From SXOA01 sp051004015 (GTDB lineage: Bacteria; Planctomycetota; Planctomycetia; Pirellulales; Pirellulaceae), in contig JBPCKT010000157.1 of assembly GCA_051004015.1 (NCBI GenBank), positions 62,001-126,000 on the forward strand: a stretch of DNA of 64,000 nt. The letters run 5' to 3'. A program made the translations under genes and the position numbers. Under the pieces are notes generated by a model, which was given only the letters and a program-made list of their open reading frames with translations, ran no database searches and had not been told where the DNA came from. Below, in pieces: positions 51,272 to 60,466 of this stretch. Each line of letters starts with the position of its first letter. Positions within the stretch are counted from its first letter, which is position 1.

Positions 51272-51736
51272 TTACCGCTTGCTCTTAGGCGCCCGCTTGT
51301 AGGTGATCAGCATGACGACCCCCTTCTCATCCTCGCCGTTAAAGTCGGCGGGACGGGCGGTGCCATTCAGCCCGTAGCAGACGCGGAGCTCGTTCGTTTT
51401 GATCTCGTAAATGCAGGGGATCGCCTTTCCCTTGTTCTCGCCGACGTTGCTGCTGATGTCCATCTCCCGCGGCTCCTTGGTGGCGTCCAGCTTGAGTGTC
51501 CCTTCGTCCTTTTCCTTGCCGACGACGGTGTTGTACTTGTTGCCGCGGATGGTGAGATTGATGGCCTTCGTCACCTCGTCCGGCTGCTTTTTCCCGTTGA
51601 GCTGCATCAGGACCGGAACCCAGTCGCCGGCCATTTTCTTGAGGTCACTTTCGCTCTCGTCCTCGGCAGCATGAGAAGATGGCAGCAACGAAAGACTGGC
51701 GAGTAAGATGGCGGCGAACGAGAGCGTCCTCTGCAT
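51272..51736 (-). CDS. TIGR03067-type exported protein
   Basis: 154 aa. Signal peptide about 1-23 (LSFAAILLASLSLLPSSHAAE). DLKKMAGDWVPVLMQLNGKKQPD and the following beta-rich region (INLTIRGNKYNTVVGKEKDEG; AIPCIYEIKTNELRVCYGL) match the planctomycetal TIGR03067 family, whose role is unknown. It lies 2 bp upstream of the aspartoacylase-like gene on the same strand. Confidence 0.88.
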   Translation of the reverse strand: MQRTLSFAAILLASLSLLPSSHAAEDESESDLKKMAGDWVPVLMQLNGKKQPDEVTKAINLTIRGNKYNTVVGKEKDEGTLKLDATKEPREMDISSNVGENKGKAIPCIYEIKTNELRVCYGLNGTARPADFNGEDEKGVVMLITYKRAPKSKR

Positions 51737-51874
51737 GATGGGCCTCTGGAATTGAAGTCAACGAAACAGAAAAGTAGCTCCACGCCAATGTAGGCAATCC
51801 AGTCCCAGATTGCCAGATTCTCATGGTATGATGTCTGCTTGCCACTGACGAAGCCCATCTCCCGGAGCCTCACC

Positions 51875-52762
51875 ATGCCTGCCTCCTCTCGCCGAGAATT
51901 CCTTTCCTCTTCCGTGACGCTGGCCGCCGGGGTGGCCACCGCGTCGCTGTTGTCCCGAGCCGCCTTGGCCGCGGAGGAGCCGCCGGCGATCTCGTTTGGC
52001 CTGGTGACGTATATGTGGGGGGCGGACTGGGACTTGCCGACGCTGCTCAAGAACTGCAAGAAGACGGGAGCCCTCGGCGTGGAGCTTCGGACCACGCACG
52101 CCCACAAGGTGGAGCCGGACCTGGACGAAAAGGGGCGGGAAGCGGTCCGCATTCAGTTCGCCGACAGCGGCGTGACCTTCGTCGGCATCGGCAGCGACGA
52201 GCGGTTCGACAACCCCGATCCGGCCAAGGTGAAAGCGGCCATCGAGAAGACCAAGCAGTTCATCCGCCTCAGCCACGACATTGGCGGCTCGGGGGTGAAG
52301 GTCAAGCCGGACAAGTTTTATGACGGCGTCCCCCACGAGAAGACCATCGAGCAAATCGGCAAATCGCTGAATGAGCTAGGCGAATATGCCGCCGGTTTCG
52401 GCCAGCAAATCCGGCTGGAAGTGCATGGCCAGTGTGCCGAACTGCCGACGATCAAGGCGATCATGGACGTGGCCAAAGACGAGAACGTCTTCGTCTGTTG
52501 GAACTCCAACCCCACCGACCTGAAGGGGGACGGGCTGGAGAAGAATTTTGCCCTGGTCCGCAAACGGTTTGGCCAAACGGTCCACGTCCGGGAGTTCGAC
52601 ACGCCGGACTATCCTTTCCAGGAGTTGATGAATTTGCTCGTCAAAAGCAAGTACGAAGGCTGGGTCCTGCTCGAAGCCAGCAGCAAGCCGGAAGACCGAG
52701 TCGCCGCCCTGGCCGCCCAGAAGAAGCTGTTCGACCAGATGCTGAAGAAGGCCGCGGTGTAG
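51875..52762 (+). CDS. Exported xylose-isomerase-like TIM-barrel protein
   Basis: 295 aa from the ATG at 51875. The N-terminus SSRREFLSSSVTLAAG is a twin-arginine signal. The barrel (ISFGLVTYMWGADWDLPTLL..., GALGVELRTTHAHKVEPDLD, VTFVGIGSDERF, IRLEVHGQCAELPT, VFVCWNSNPTDLKGDG, VHVREFDTPDYPFQEL, GWVLLEASSKPEDR) is the AP-endonuclease-2/xylose isomerase type with Glu/His/Asp metal ligands. Members act as sugar or keto-acid isomerases or epimerases. Substrate unknown. Confidence 0.88.
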   Translation: MPASSRREFLSSSVTLAAGVATASLLSRAALAAEEPPAISFGLVTYMWGADWDLPTLLKNCKKTGALGVELRTTHAHKVEPDLDEKGREAVRIQFADSGVTFVGIGSDERFDNPDPAKVKAAIEKTKQFIRLSHDIGGSGVKVKPDKFYDGVPHEKTIEQIGKSLNELGEYAAGFGQQIRLEVHGQCAELPTIKAIMDVAKDENVFVCWNSNPTDLKGDGLEKNFALVRKRFGQTVHVREFDTPDYPFQELMNLLVKSKYEGWVLLEASSKPEDRVAALAAQKKLFDQMLKKAAV

Positions 52763-52790
52763 GCCCGGACAAGGTCCGAGGGAGCGACGT

Positions 52791-53195
52791 CTACTTCTTC
52801 ACCAGAGAGATGCTCTGCTTGATGAACTTCGTGAAGGCGGCCTTGCGGATGTCCTTGGGGCCGCGAAGCTTGACGTGCCGCATCGATTTGCCGCTCCCTT
52901 CGATCAGGTCATCGGGATCGTCGAGATCGGCTCCCAAGTAAAGGACGAAGTTCACGGTTTCGTTCATGGCCATGAAGCCGCAGATGCACTTGCCGCGGGC
53001 GGTATAACAGGGCCAGCCCCACTTCACGTCCTCGGTCAGATCGCGGCTGGTGCCGCGGATGAGTTGCCGGAGCTTCTCGGATACAACTTTCTTCCAGCCG
53101 GTGAGGCTGTTCACGTATTCGTCAATGATCTTGCTCAGGCCGGCCTGCTTCTTGAGTGCGGCCTGTTTTTTGAAGAGAGGGATTTTCTGGCGCAT
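52791..53195 (-). CDS. DUF1801/YdhG-like small protein
   Basis: 134 aa. IIDEYVNSLTGWKKVVSEKLRQLI then KWGWPCYTARGKCICGFMAMNETVNFVLYLGADLDDP matches the DUF1801 fold; the MRHVKL segment and C-terminal IRKAAFTKFIKQSISLVKK complete it. Function unknown. It lies 3 bp upstream of the FAD oxidoreductase's 3' end on the same strand. Confidence 0.87.
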   Translation of the reverse strand: MRQKIPLFKKQAALKKQAGLSKIIDEYVNSLTGWKKVVSEKLRQLIRGTSRDLTEDVKWGWPCYTARGKCICGFMAMNETVNFVLYLGADLDDPDDLIEGSGKSMRHVKLRGPKDIRKAAFTKFIKQSISLVKK

Positions 53196-53198
53196 AGG

Positions 53199-55274
53199 TC
53201 ACTTGGGTTTTACGGAGATGAACTGTACGGCATCGGCGATGACGTAGCCGTCGGTGCCGGCATTGGAAATGACAACGCCGGCCACTTTGTCGAACTTGAA
53301 TCTGCCGAGAGTAATGGATTGCCCATCAAGCTTCGGCTGTTGCTTTTGGTTAATGGTGAGCTTCGTTTCGCCCCCGGCATGCTGCACAAAGACCGGCACG
53401 TTGGTCGCACGGTTGGGATTGGCAGTGTACCAGAGGCGGACTTCGTATTCGCCGGGCTGGGCCACTTTCAGCCCAAAGTTGATGGCCAGCTTTCCCTTGT
53501 TAGCGTTGCCGTCATGCAGGTAGCTACTCCCCACGAAGCCGCCGATGGAGCTGCTCGTTTGCCAATCGCCGGATTTCTCCCCGGCGGTGTCATCCAGCAC
53601 AATGCCCGGCAGCTTCTTGGGATCGATGCCGAGGGTGGATTTCGCAATCGGGCCTTTCCACTCCAGCACCTGGCCGTCGGCGAGCAACCGTTCGCGGAGC
53701 CTGGCAAAGTCCACCTTTTGCACATTCACGCCGCGGTCGATCGATTGCACGGCCGCAGTCGCTGCCGATTGCCCCAGCACCATGAACACCGGCTCCATCC
53801 GGATGCTGCCGTAGGCGATGTGGCTGGCGGAAAGGCAGACGGGGGCGAACAGATTGGTGCATTCGCTCTCTTTGGGGATGATCGCCCGATAGGAAATTGG
53901 GTAGGGCGAGACGCCGACTTGCACGTCTCCTTCGTTGCGGGCGTGGCCGTGCTCATCCACATACCGCTGGACATTGTGGGAGTCCATGTTGTAAGCCCCG
54001 AGGCCCACCGGGTCGTCCGCGGTCCGCTTCCGCTGGCAATCGCTTTGGGTCATCACGTAGGCCCCGATCATCCGCCGGGCCTCGCGGATATAGAGCTGAT
54101 GATTCCAGCCGCCGGTTTTCTGGAATTCGTCCTTGCACAGGCCAAAGCGATTGACCTCCTCGCGAACTTTTGTCGGCACGCGGTCATTCGTGGCAAGCGT
54201 CCACAGCAGACCTTGCGTGTAGCGCAAATGTTCTTCGAAGATCCTATCCCGCGTGGAATAGTCTGCCTCGGCCCAGTCGTAATTCATCCCGATGTTGTCG
54301 GTCGAGAAGCCGTAGTTGTTGTTGACGTCGGTCTTACGGTTGGGCATGAAAATGGGGTTCCACGGCGTGCGGGTTTCACCCGCCTCGAAGTTCCGCAGCA
54401 GCAGCTCGTAGCGGAGCGGATCATAGCCGGCCGGCTTCGTGTAGGGAATTTGGTTCTCCTTCACGTCGGTGAGGCAGAGCCGGAAGTTGTAGGCCTGCAC
54501 CCGTTTGTCGCCGCTGCCGTCCGTGCCCGGCGGTCCCGCCAGAACACCCGGCAAGAGGCCGCTGCTCTTGTCCCCGCGCTTCACGTAAGGATCGATGCCC
54601 GCCATCAGTTGATGCTTGACCGCATGGGCGACCTGAACCCCATTGAGCGTTTCGTCATAGACGCTGTCGGCCTCGCGGCCGACGTGGAAGCTCACACCGG
54701 CCAGCGCCAGCAGATCGCCTTCGTAAGTCGCGTCGATGAACCGCCGCCCACGATAGACCTTGCCGCTTTCCATGCGGATGGAGAGTATCTCGCCGCCTTG
54801 CTTCTCCACCCCGCGCTTCAAATCCAGCCGTTCTCCCAGCACGAGCGAAACCTTGGCCTCCCTCACCAGCTCGTTCATCAGTTGCTCGGCGACGTGCGGC
54901 TCAAAGGTCCACATAGCGTCTTCGGCAGCAGCTTCGGTGGCCCGGCCGCTGCGATAGGCTTCCCGCTTTTCCTGTCGCCAGTTCGCCCGGTCATCGTAGT
55001 GCTTTTTGATGCGGCGATAGAACTCGCGGGCGATTCCGCCGATGGCCGCTTTGTTGCCGATGTCCGTCGCCCCCAGGCCGCCGGAAGTCAGACCTCCCAG
55101 GTGCTGGCCGGGCTCAATCAGAATCGCCGTCTTACCCATCCGGCTGGTCTGCACGGCTGCCGCCACGCCGCCGCTGGTGCCGCCATAGATGACGACGTCG
55201 TAGACCGGCTCTGCCGCTGACAAGGAGCCAGACCAAACAAGCGGTAAGAGGACAAATGCCAGGATCTGCTTCAT
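53199..55274 (-). CDS. Exported FAD-dependent oxidoreductase with C-terminal beta domain
   Basis: 691 aa. Signal peptide about 1-20. Dinucleotide-binding motif DVVIYGGTSGGVAAAVQTSRMG (about 24-45), IEPGQHLGGLTSGGLGATDIGN and the second FAD region (GRRFIDATYEGDLLALAG), typical of the large planctomycete FAD_oxidored family. From about residue 560 a beta-sandwich follows (GDWQTSSSIGGFVGSSYLHDGNANKGKLAINFGL), of the golvesin/xanthan-lyase C-terminal type that may bind polysaccharide. A sugar-related role is inferred from that fusion. Confidence 0.88.
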   Translation of the reverse strand: MKQILAFVLLPLVWSGSLSAAEPVYDVVIYGGTSGGVAAAVQTSRMGKTAILIEPGQHLGGLTSGGLGATDIGNKAAIGGIAREFYRRIKKHYDDRANWRQEKREAYRSGRATEAAAEDAMWTFEPHVAEQLMNELVREAKVSLVLGERLDLKRGVEKQGGEILSIRMESGKVYRGRRFIDATYEGDLLALAGVSFHVGREADSVYDETLNGVQVAHAVKHQLMAGIDPYVKRGDKSSGLLPGVLAGPPGTDGSGDKRVQAYNFRLCLTDVKENQIPYTKPAGYDPLRYELLLRNFEAGETRTPWNPIFMPNRKTDVNNNYGFSTDNIGMNYDWAEADYSTRDRIFEEHLRYTQGLLWTLATNDRVPTKVREEVNRFGLCKDEFQKTGGWNHQLYIREARRMIGAYVMTQSDCQRKRTADDPVGLGAYNMDSHNVQRYVDEHGHARNEGDVQVGVSPYPISYRAIIPKESECTNLFAPVCLSASHIAYGSIRMEPVFMVLGQSAATAAVQSIDRGVNVQKVDFARLRERLLADGQVLEWKGPIAKSTLGIDPKKLPGIVLDDTAGEKSGDWQTSSSIGGFVGSSYLHDGNANKGKLAINFGLKVAQPGEYEVRLWYTANPNRATNVPVFVQHAGGETKLTINQKQQPKLDGQSITLGRFKFDKVAGVVISNAGTDGYVIADAVQFISVKPK

Positions 55275-55285
55275 GGGACGCTCGG

Positions 55286-55762
55286 CTACTCCAGCGGAAA
55301 TTCCTTCCCATCTGGTAACCGCAGGACCTTCTCCGTCAACCGCTGGCCTCCTTGTTGGGGCATCTTGCCAATGACGTCTCCGGATCCTTTGCTCCCCTTA
55401 AGATGAACGACCAGATGGCTTTCTCCCGGCTTGGCACCCTTCTTTTGCGTCTCTTGAACTCCCGCCATCAGATCCGGCGTCGCGGTCTCGATCGTGCCGA
55501 TGTGCTCCTGAATCTCGGGGCGCCCTTGGATCTCATCCTTGGTCTGATTGGCGATCGTGGACATCCCAAAGCTGTATGCCCAATAGGACATGCCACAGCA
55601 GCCGCCACAGACTAAAATCGCACCGCCGCCGATGATGCCGAGAATCCAAATCCAGGCCTTCGATTTCTTGGGGGGCGGCGATTGGCCGAATTGTCCCACG
55701 TTGGCGTACGGGTTGGAAGGATTCGGCGGAGTATATCCGCCACCGTAGTTTCCCTGAGCCAT
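55286..55762 (-). CDS. Single-pass membrane protein with Coa1-like soluble domain
   Basis: 158 aa. Gly/Pro/Asn-rich cytosolic N-terminus (YGGGYTPPNPSNPY), one helix at about 35-60 with a Cys-rich end (WIWILGIIGGGAILVCGGCCG), then a small domain (IQGRPEIQEHIGTIETAT...; SHLVVHLKGSKGSGDVIGK) that resembles the Coa1-type cytochrome oxidase assembly fold. That similarity is by pattern only; function unproven. Confidence 0.7.
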   Translation of the reverse strand: MAQGNYGGGYTPPNPSNPYANVGQFGQSPPPKKSKAWIWILGIIGGGAILVCGGCCGMSYWAYSFGMSTIANQTKDEIQGRPEIQEHIGTIETATPDLMAGVQETQKKGAKPGESHLVVHLKGSKGSGDVIGKMPQQGGQRLTEKVLRLPDGKEFPLE

Positions 55763-55849
55763 AATGTTTTTCCTGAAGTGATTGAGTGACGGCTGGCTAT
55801 CCGATGGGACGTACCCTCGATAAGGGCAGTTATAGCACCAGTTCGCTGT

Positions 55850-57283
55850 TTACGCGCTGGTATTGGCCGTTTTGGCCGCTTGCTCGTCGTCCCGTAGATG
55901 GAGGTCCAGAATTCCTGCCCCGATGGCGTCCCCATAGATATTGACGGTGGTTCTCGCCCGGTCCAAGAACCAGTCGATGGCCAGGATTGTGCCGATCCCT
56001 TCCACCGGCAGGCCGACGGCGGTCAGCACAATCGTCATGGTGACGAGGCCCGCTTCCGGAATGCCCGCCGCGCCAATCGCGGCCAGAGTAGCCGTGAGCA
56101 TCACCACCAAAAGCTGAGGAAAGGAGAGCTCGATGCCGAGGGTTTGGGCGATGAAGACGGCGGCGACGGCTTCGTACAGGGCGGTGCCGTTCATGTTGAC
56201 CGTCGCCCCCAGGGGCACGACAAATCCGGCCACTCGGTTGGAAATCTTATTGTTCACCTCCACGCATTCCATTGTCACCGGCAGCGTGGCGGACGAGCTG
56301 CTGGAGCTGGCGGCCGTGACGAGGGCCTTCAGCATGTTGGCGGTGAAGGTGAACGGATCCTTGCGCGTGAACAGCCAGTAGATGAGCATCAGCAGGACCG
56401 TCTGAATGACGAGCCCCGCCAGCACTGTCGCCGCATACCATGCCAGTCGGGCCAACTCCACCTGAAACTCACTGCCGCCCCCCCGCTTGGCAATGTTCGC
56501 CGCCAGCAGACCAAAAATGCCAACCGGCGCGACGAGCATTACCAGATGCACCATCTTCATGATGGCTTCATTTGCCGCCACGAAGAACATGATGGCCGGC
56601 TTTCCTTTCTCTCCCAGCGTGGTTAGCGCCGCGCCGAAGACCAGCGAGAAGATTATGAGCCCCATCACGTTCATCTCCGCGGCGGCCCGGAAGATGTTCT
56701 CGGGAATCATCCCTTCGGCGGGATTGTTCGGCTTCTCGGGGCCGCGGACCACTTCCAGCATTGTTTCCAGGATGGAGTTGTCCGCCTTGGCCGCGGTCGT
56801 CTTGGTGACGTGGGCGAAGGTGTCGTCGGCATGTTTGCCCGGGCGGATGGTCACGCAGAGAATCAGTCCGATCGCTACCGCCAGGAGCGTCGTCGCCAGG
56901 AAGTAGATCATCGTCCAAGTGCCCAGTCGTCCCGCTTTGCGGATGTCCCCCAGCGAGGTCACGCCGCAGATCATGCTGGTAACCACCAGCGGAATGACGA
57001 GCAGCTTGAGTGAGCGAAGAAACAAATCCCCGGCAAAAGCAATCAGCTTGAAGGCAGCGCGGGGGAACGCATTCACGCCGTCCGCTTCCAGCCGATCCAC
57101 TTCCTTCGCCAGCACCTGAATCCGCGCTATCTCGGCGTCTATCTTCGTCAATTGTCCTTGCAGTTGCTCGGCCTCAGCCGTCTTGCCAGCCTGCTTCGCA
57201 TCCTCGAGTCGAACCTCTTTTTGCTTATGGATTTCGGCGAGCTTCTCCAAAGCAGCCGTCGGTCCGCCCGAGGCCAGCCACAT
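55850..57283 (-). CDS. Dicarboxylate/amino-acid:cation symporter (DAACS), 5' end damaged
   Basis: 477 aa as read from the ATG at 57281-57283. Motifs of the glutamate transporter family: LFLRSLKLLVIPLVVTSMI, TLVTAASSSSSSATLPVT (the serine-rich hairpin loop), NMNGTALYEAVAAVFIAQ and AGIPEAGLVTMTIVLTAVGLP. Residues 8-70 form a predicted coiled-coil insertion before helix 2. The first helix is missing from this ORF: its probable remnant lies upstream in the same frame, separated by TAG at 57293-57295. The gene may be a pseudogene or initiate internally. Function as an acid transporter is doubtful unless that first helix is made. Confidence 0.8.
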   Translation of the reverse strand: MWLASGGPTAALEKLAEIHKQKEVRLEDAKQAGKTAEAEQLQGQLTKIDAEIARIQVLAKEVDRLEADGVNAFPRAAFKLIAFAGDLFLRSLKLLVIPLVVTSMICGVTSLGDIRKAGRLGTWTMIYFLATTLLAVAIGLILCVTIRPGKHADDTFAHVTKTTAAKADNSILETMLEVVRGPEKPNNPAEGMIPENIFRAAAEMNVMGLIIFSLVFGAALTTLGEKGKPAIMFFVAANEAIMKMVHLVMLVAPVGIFGLLAANIAKRGGGSEFQVELARLAWYAATVLAGLVIQTVLLMLIYWLFTRKDPFTFTANMLKALVTAASSSSSSATLPVTMECVEVNNKISNRVAGFVVPLGATVNMNGTALYEAVAAVFIAQTLGIELSFPQLLVVMLTATLAAIGAAGIPEAGLVTMTIVLTAVGLPVEGIGTILAIDWFLDRARTTVNIYGDAIGAGILDLHLRDDEQAAKTANTSA

Positions 57284-57292
57284 CCGCCGGCC

Positions 57293-57379
57293 CTAATACG
57301 CGCCATCCAGTACGCCGAGCACGATGGCGGCCAGCAGGAGCACGCCCACGCCAAGCCGTGGGCGTGCTACCCATTCGAC
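57293..57379 (-). pseudogene. Probable lost first helix of the DAACS gene with in-frame TAG
   Basis: In the symporter frame, upstream of its first ATG, the codons read LGVGVLLLAAIVLGVLDGAY and then TAG (57293-57295), GGC CGG CGG, ATG. The stretch is hydrophobic and of helix length. No ATG precedes it; the porin stop codon is upstream in the same frame, and the hairpin 57339-57368 forms part of it. Confidence 0.5.
57339..57368. repeat. Hairpin (agcacgcccacg / cgtgggcgtgct)
   Basis: Perfect 12-bp arms with a 6-nt loop between the BBP7 gene and the symporter. It may terminate the BBP7 transcript and overlaps the damaged 5' end of the symporter gene. Confidence 0.7.
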
Positions 57380-58651
57380 TTAGAACCGGTAGTCCGCGCC
57401 CAGGCTCAGGCCCTGGACCCAGTAGTCGGTGGTATTGAACAGCGGGGCTGGGCGGGCGGGACCGACCAGGGGACCGGGATTCTGTGAGAGATTGACGGTG
57501 CTGTCAATCTGGCCGCCGGCCACGACGACGTCGCTGAGGTACAGGAAGGAATAGCCCATCGTCAGCGACAACTGGTCGTTCACTCGGTAGCCAAGGTTGA
57601 GGTTGACTTCGGGAATGAAGGCCAGGCGGTCACGAGTGCGGGTGCCGCTGTTGGTTCCCTGGGCCAGCAATCCGCCGCTGGCGGTGAACGGACCGAGGCC
57701 GGGCTCGGTGACGGTCGTGCTGCCACTGACGTTGACGGTCTGGTGCATGCCGCCGATGGCGACCTTGGCCAGCAGGTCCAGCTGCCAGGCGTCGTATCTG
57801 TTCTCGATCACGACACCGAGAGTGCCGCCGTGGAATTCGTTGCTGGTGCGGAAGTTGTCTTCCACATCAATGATGGTGCCGATGGGAAAGGCGCCGCCGA
57901 CGATGTCCGTCTGCGGGTTGCGAATGAACATGGAGTCGTTCATCCGCACGAACTGGTAGCCGACCAGCCAGTCCATCTGGAAGCAGGCATCGCGGCTGAT
58001 GGTGCGGCGGAACCAGGCGTCGGCCCCCAGGATCTCGTTGCCGGTGCGGACGCTGACGCTGCCGTCCGTCGTTACGCCGGGGAACGCGACAAGGAGCGAG
58101 TCCTCACCCGGAAGCTGAGTATTGAAGAAGGGGCGGGCCAGAATGGGGTCGCCCGTGCTTTCGGCATAGAAGTTCTTGCGAGCGTTTTCCAGTGCCCAAA
58201 AGCGGCCGCCGACTGTGTCGCCGCTATCGAGCAGGTGATTGATCGTGATGCGGAAGCCGCTGCGGAGGTTCTGCTGGATGGCTTCATCCCCGAAGAGAGT
58301 GGTGGTGTTGGCGAATCCCAGCACGCCCGCTTCGGCCCGCGGAGTGCCGGCTGGACTGGTGGTCACCAGAGCCGGAATGTTCTGCCCGCGGCCGAACCAC
58401 AGCAGATATTCCAGGCGGGCTGTCGTCCGCGGAAAACAGCAGTCCTCCGCGCAGCAGCCGTCGCTGATCCAGCCGCAGTTTCCCTGGCAGCCTTGCTGAG
58501 CGGCCTCGGAAGTTTGCACGTTTGGCGCGGCAACGTAGGAATTCAGGTAATCCAGCGATGTTTCCTGGGCAGAGGCGATGGCCCCCAGCAAGAAGCACGC
58601 CGAGATGGCAGTAAGCAAATTCTTGAGCCAGGCGGAGAGAGATTTCTGCAT
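57380..58651 (-). CDS. BBP7-family outer-membrane beta-barrel protein
   Basis: 423 aa. Signal peptide about 1-29. A short Cys-rich head (CQGNCGWISDGCCAEDCCFP) precedes a beta-barrel with alternating polar/hydrophobic strands: ARLEYLLWFGRGQNIPALVTTSP (the BBP7 opening), RSGFRITINHLLDSGDTVGGRFW, GYQFVRMNDSMFIR, HGGTLGVVIENRYDAWQLDLLAKVAIG, LNLGYRVNDQLSLTMGYSFLYL. It ends GLSLGADYRF, with the C-terminal aromatic residue of outer-membrane barrels. The family is specific to planctomycetes. Confidence 0.9.
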   Translation of the reverse strand: MQKSLSAWLKNLLTAISACFLLGAIASAQETSLDYLNSYVAAPNVQTSEAAQQGCQGNCGWISDGCCAEDCCFPRTTARLEYLLWFGRGQNIPALVTTSPAGTPRAEAGVLGFANTTTLFGDEAIQQNLRSGFRITINHLLDSGDTVGGRFWALENARKNFYAESTGDPILARPFFNTQLPGEDSLLVAFPGVTTDGSVSVRTGNEILGADAWFRRTISRDACFQMDWLVGYQFVRMNDSMFIRNPQTDIVGGAFPIGTIIDVEDNFRTSNEFHGGTLGVVIENRYDAWQLDLLAKVAIGGMHQTVNVSGSTTVTEPGLGPFTASGGLLAQGTNSGTRTRDRLAFIPEVNLNLGYRVNDQLSLTMGYSFLYLSDVVVAGGQIDSTVNLSQNPGPLVGPARPAPLFNTTDYWVQGLSLGADYRF

Positions 58652-58921
58652 GAAGGCACCTGCGAGAAAAGGCCAAGGAGTACCGTCGGAGCCGGTTGTT
58701 CGCGACGAATCGAAAGGGCAAGGAGTAGCTGGAATGCTGCTTCCTTCGGATTTGTCGGCAGTACCGGTTGTAGCGAATTAGCGTGGGCGGCCGGGTTCCA
58801 CCTGTGGCAACTGGGTAATCTGGATAAAGCGGCTGTCGGCAGCGGTATTGCGGCTGGAAAGTTTGACGTAGGTTTTGGCACCGCAGGAGCTTATGGCCGT
58901 TCAGCCGCAGGTGCTATCACT

Positions 58922-60250
58922 TTGGCAGCCTTCATTCTCGTCATTGGTGTGCTCAATTTCGTGCTGGGGTATCTCCTGGCATTAGCTCTGGCTGATCCTC
59001 CATTCCTGGGGCTGCTGGCCGGCGAGCTTTGGCGGAATGCCTGGCGAGGGATGCTGGTGGTCTTGAAGCGCCAGCGCGTCACCGAAGTGGAAGCCGGATA
59101 CGAGGCTGACACGCCGCCAGACCAGCAAGAAGACACGCCGGCTTTGCCCGCTGTCGCCACCATCAGCGAGTTGCCGGAACTGTGGCAACATGTCCTGGGC
59201 GATAATGGACTGCAATTGAACACACTCGTCTCGGGCGTTGCCCATTTTTTGCGACTGGAAGGGGCCGTCTACCTGGAACAACTCCTGACGGCGGAAGTCC
59301 ATTCGCGTCAGGCGGTAGGCATGCAGGATCCGCTGACTTTGGAGCGATTGTCCGCGGACTTGCGGTTTATCAATTTGGATTGGTCACGCAAGCTGCGGGA
59401 GGCGGCCGAATTCATTGAGGAGCGTTTGGGAAGGTTGGGGCCGGGCGAAGTACCGGCGCTGCGACTGGCGCGGCTGCTGCAGGACCAAGGGGGGCAAATC
59501 GCGGAGATCGGCCGCGAGGCCCATGCGCCTACCGTCCGCGCCGACGGAACCGTCGGCTGCCGGCGGGTGGTGGGGAAATTGCAGCAACTCATCCGCCTGG
59601 CGCATTTGCTGCGGGATGAGATCCAGGTGCTGTTGGCGGCCATCTACCGCGCCGAGGGCATTCTTAGCCAACTGGACAGCAGGTTTCACTTGGATGCAGC
59701 CACCGGCATGCGCTGCCGGTTGGGTCTGGAAGCTATGTTCGCCGCGGAATTCCAGGAGGGGACGCGCCCCACCGTGGCGATGCGCATCTCGCTCGATCGC
59801 TTCGGCAAGGTCAACCAACGCCTAGGTGGTCGCGCGGGAGATCAAACGCTCCGTGTCGCCGCACAATTCCTGGCGGAACTCTCGGCGGGAAAGTGCGACG
59901 AAAGCGCGATTGCCAGGTTGGCCGGTGGCGATTTTCTGATTCTGGCGCATGATTCGACGATGGAAGAATTGGCCGCCGTTGGTGAACACATCCGCCAGTC
60001 CTTTGAAGCCGCGGACTTTTGCTTCCAGGGGACAAATTTCTCTTTGACTCTGACCATCAGCGTGGCGACGGTTGCCGCGAATGCCGGCCTGACCGACATT
60101 CTGGACCGCTTGGAAGCAGTCCGAGCAGCTGCGACGAAGGCGGGCCAGAACCGCGGCGCTCGCTGGGAGAACGGCGGGCCCATCCTCACTCTGCCGCCAG
60201 CCATTCCGGTACCGGCGCGGACGATCACCGTCGAAGCGACGGCGGCATAG
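58922..60250 (+). CDS. Membrane-anchored degenerate GGDEF-domain protein
   Basis: 442 aa as read from a TTG at 58922. The start is uncertain: the frame is open far upstream, but that lies over the BBP7 gene and its leader; a GTG at 58949 is an alternative. One helix (AAFILVIGVLNFVLGYLLALALA) near the N-terminus, a long helical region, then a GGDEF-type domain at about 265-420 (ISLDRFGKVNQRLGGRAGDQTLR; RLAGGDFLILAHD). The signature is AGGDF rather than GGDEF, so cyclic-di-GMP synthesis is doubtful. A dormant or binding role is more likely. Confidence 0.65.
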   Translation: MAAFILVIGVLNFVLGYLLALALADPPFLGLLAGELWRNAWRGMLVVLKRQRVTEVEAGYEADTPPDQQEDTPALPAVATISELPELWQHVLGDNGLQLNTLVSGVAHFLRLEGAVYLEQLLTAEVHSRQAVGMQDPLTLERLSADLRFINLDWSRKLREAAEFIEERLGRLGPGEVPALRLARLLQDQGGQIAEIGREAHAPTVRADGTVGCRRVVGKLQQLIRLAHLLRDEIQVLLAAIYRAEGILSQLDSRFHLDAATGMRCRLGLEAMFAAEFQEGTRPTVAMRISLDRFGKVNQRLGGRAGDQTLRVAAQFLAELSAGKCDESAIARLAGGDFLILAHDSTMEELAAVGEHIRQSFEAADFCFQGTNFSLTLTISVATVAANAGLTDILDRLEAVRAAATKAGQNRGARWENGGPILTLPPAIPVPARTITVEATAA

Positions 60251-60301
60251 CTTTCGCCCCCGTCGCGCTATTGTTTGCGGCCGAAGCAGAAACTTCTCGG
60301 G

Positions 60302-60466
60302 CTAGGACTTCTTGCCTTGGAGAGTACGCTTCACTTGGTCGACACCCTGCTTCATTTTTCCGGCGACCTTGTCGATCTGGCCTTCCCGCTTGAGCTTGTT
60401 GTTTCCCGTCAGCTCGCCAACGGCCTTCTTGACACGCCCCTTGATCTCATCGCTCTTTCCGCTCAT
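60302..60466 (-). CDS. CsbD-family stress protein
   Basis: 54 aa from the ATG at 60464-60466 with AGGAGTCAGTC upstream. GKSDEIKGRVKKAVGELTGN and KREGQIDKVAGKMKQG match CsbD, a small helical stress-induced protein of unknown mechanism. It is single and has no operon partner on its strand. The 260 bp to the next start hold nothing recognised. Confidence 0.93.
   Translation of the reverse strand: MSGKSDEIKGRVKKAVGELTGNNKLKREGQIDKVAGKMKQGVDQVKRTLQGKKS

Noticed and set aside
52875..55220. 781-aa plus-strand ORF over the FAD oxidoreductase
   Set aside because: Antisense to clear FAD-binding motifs; no features of its own.
57743..58921. Long upstream extension of the GGDEF-like protein
   Set aside because: This part is antisense to the BBP7 signal peptide and barrel, so only the downstream part was kept.
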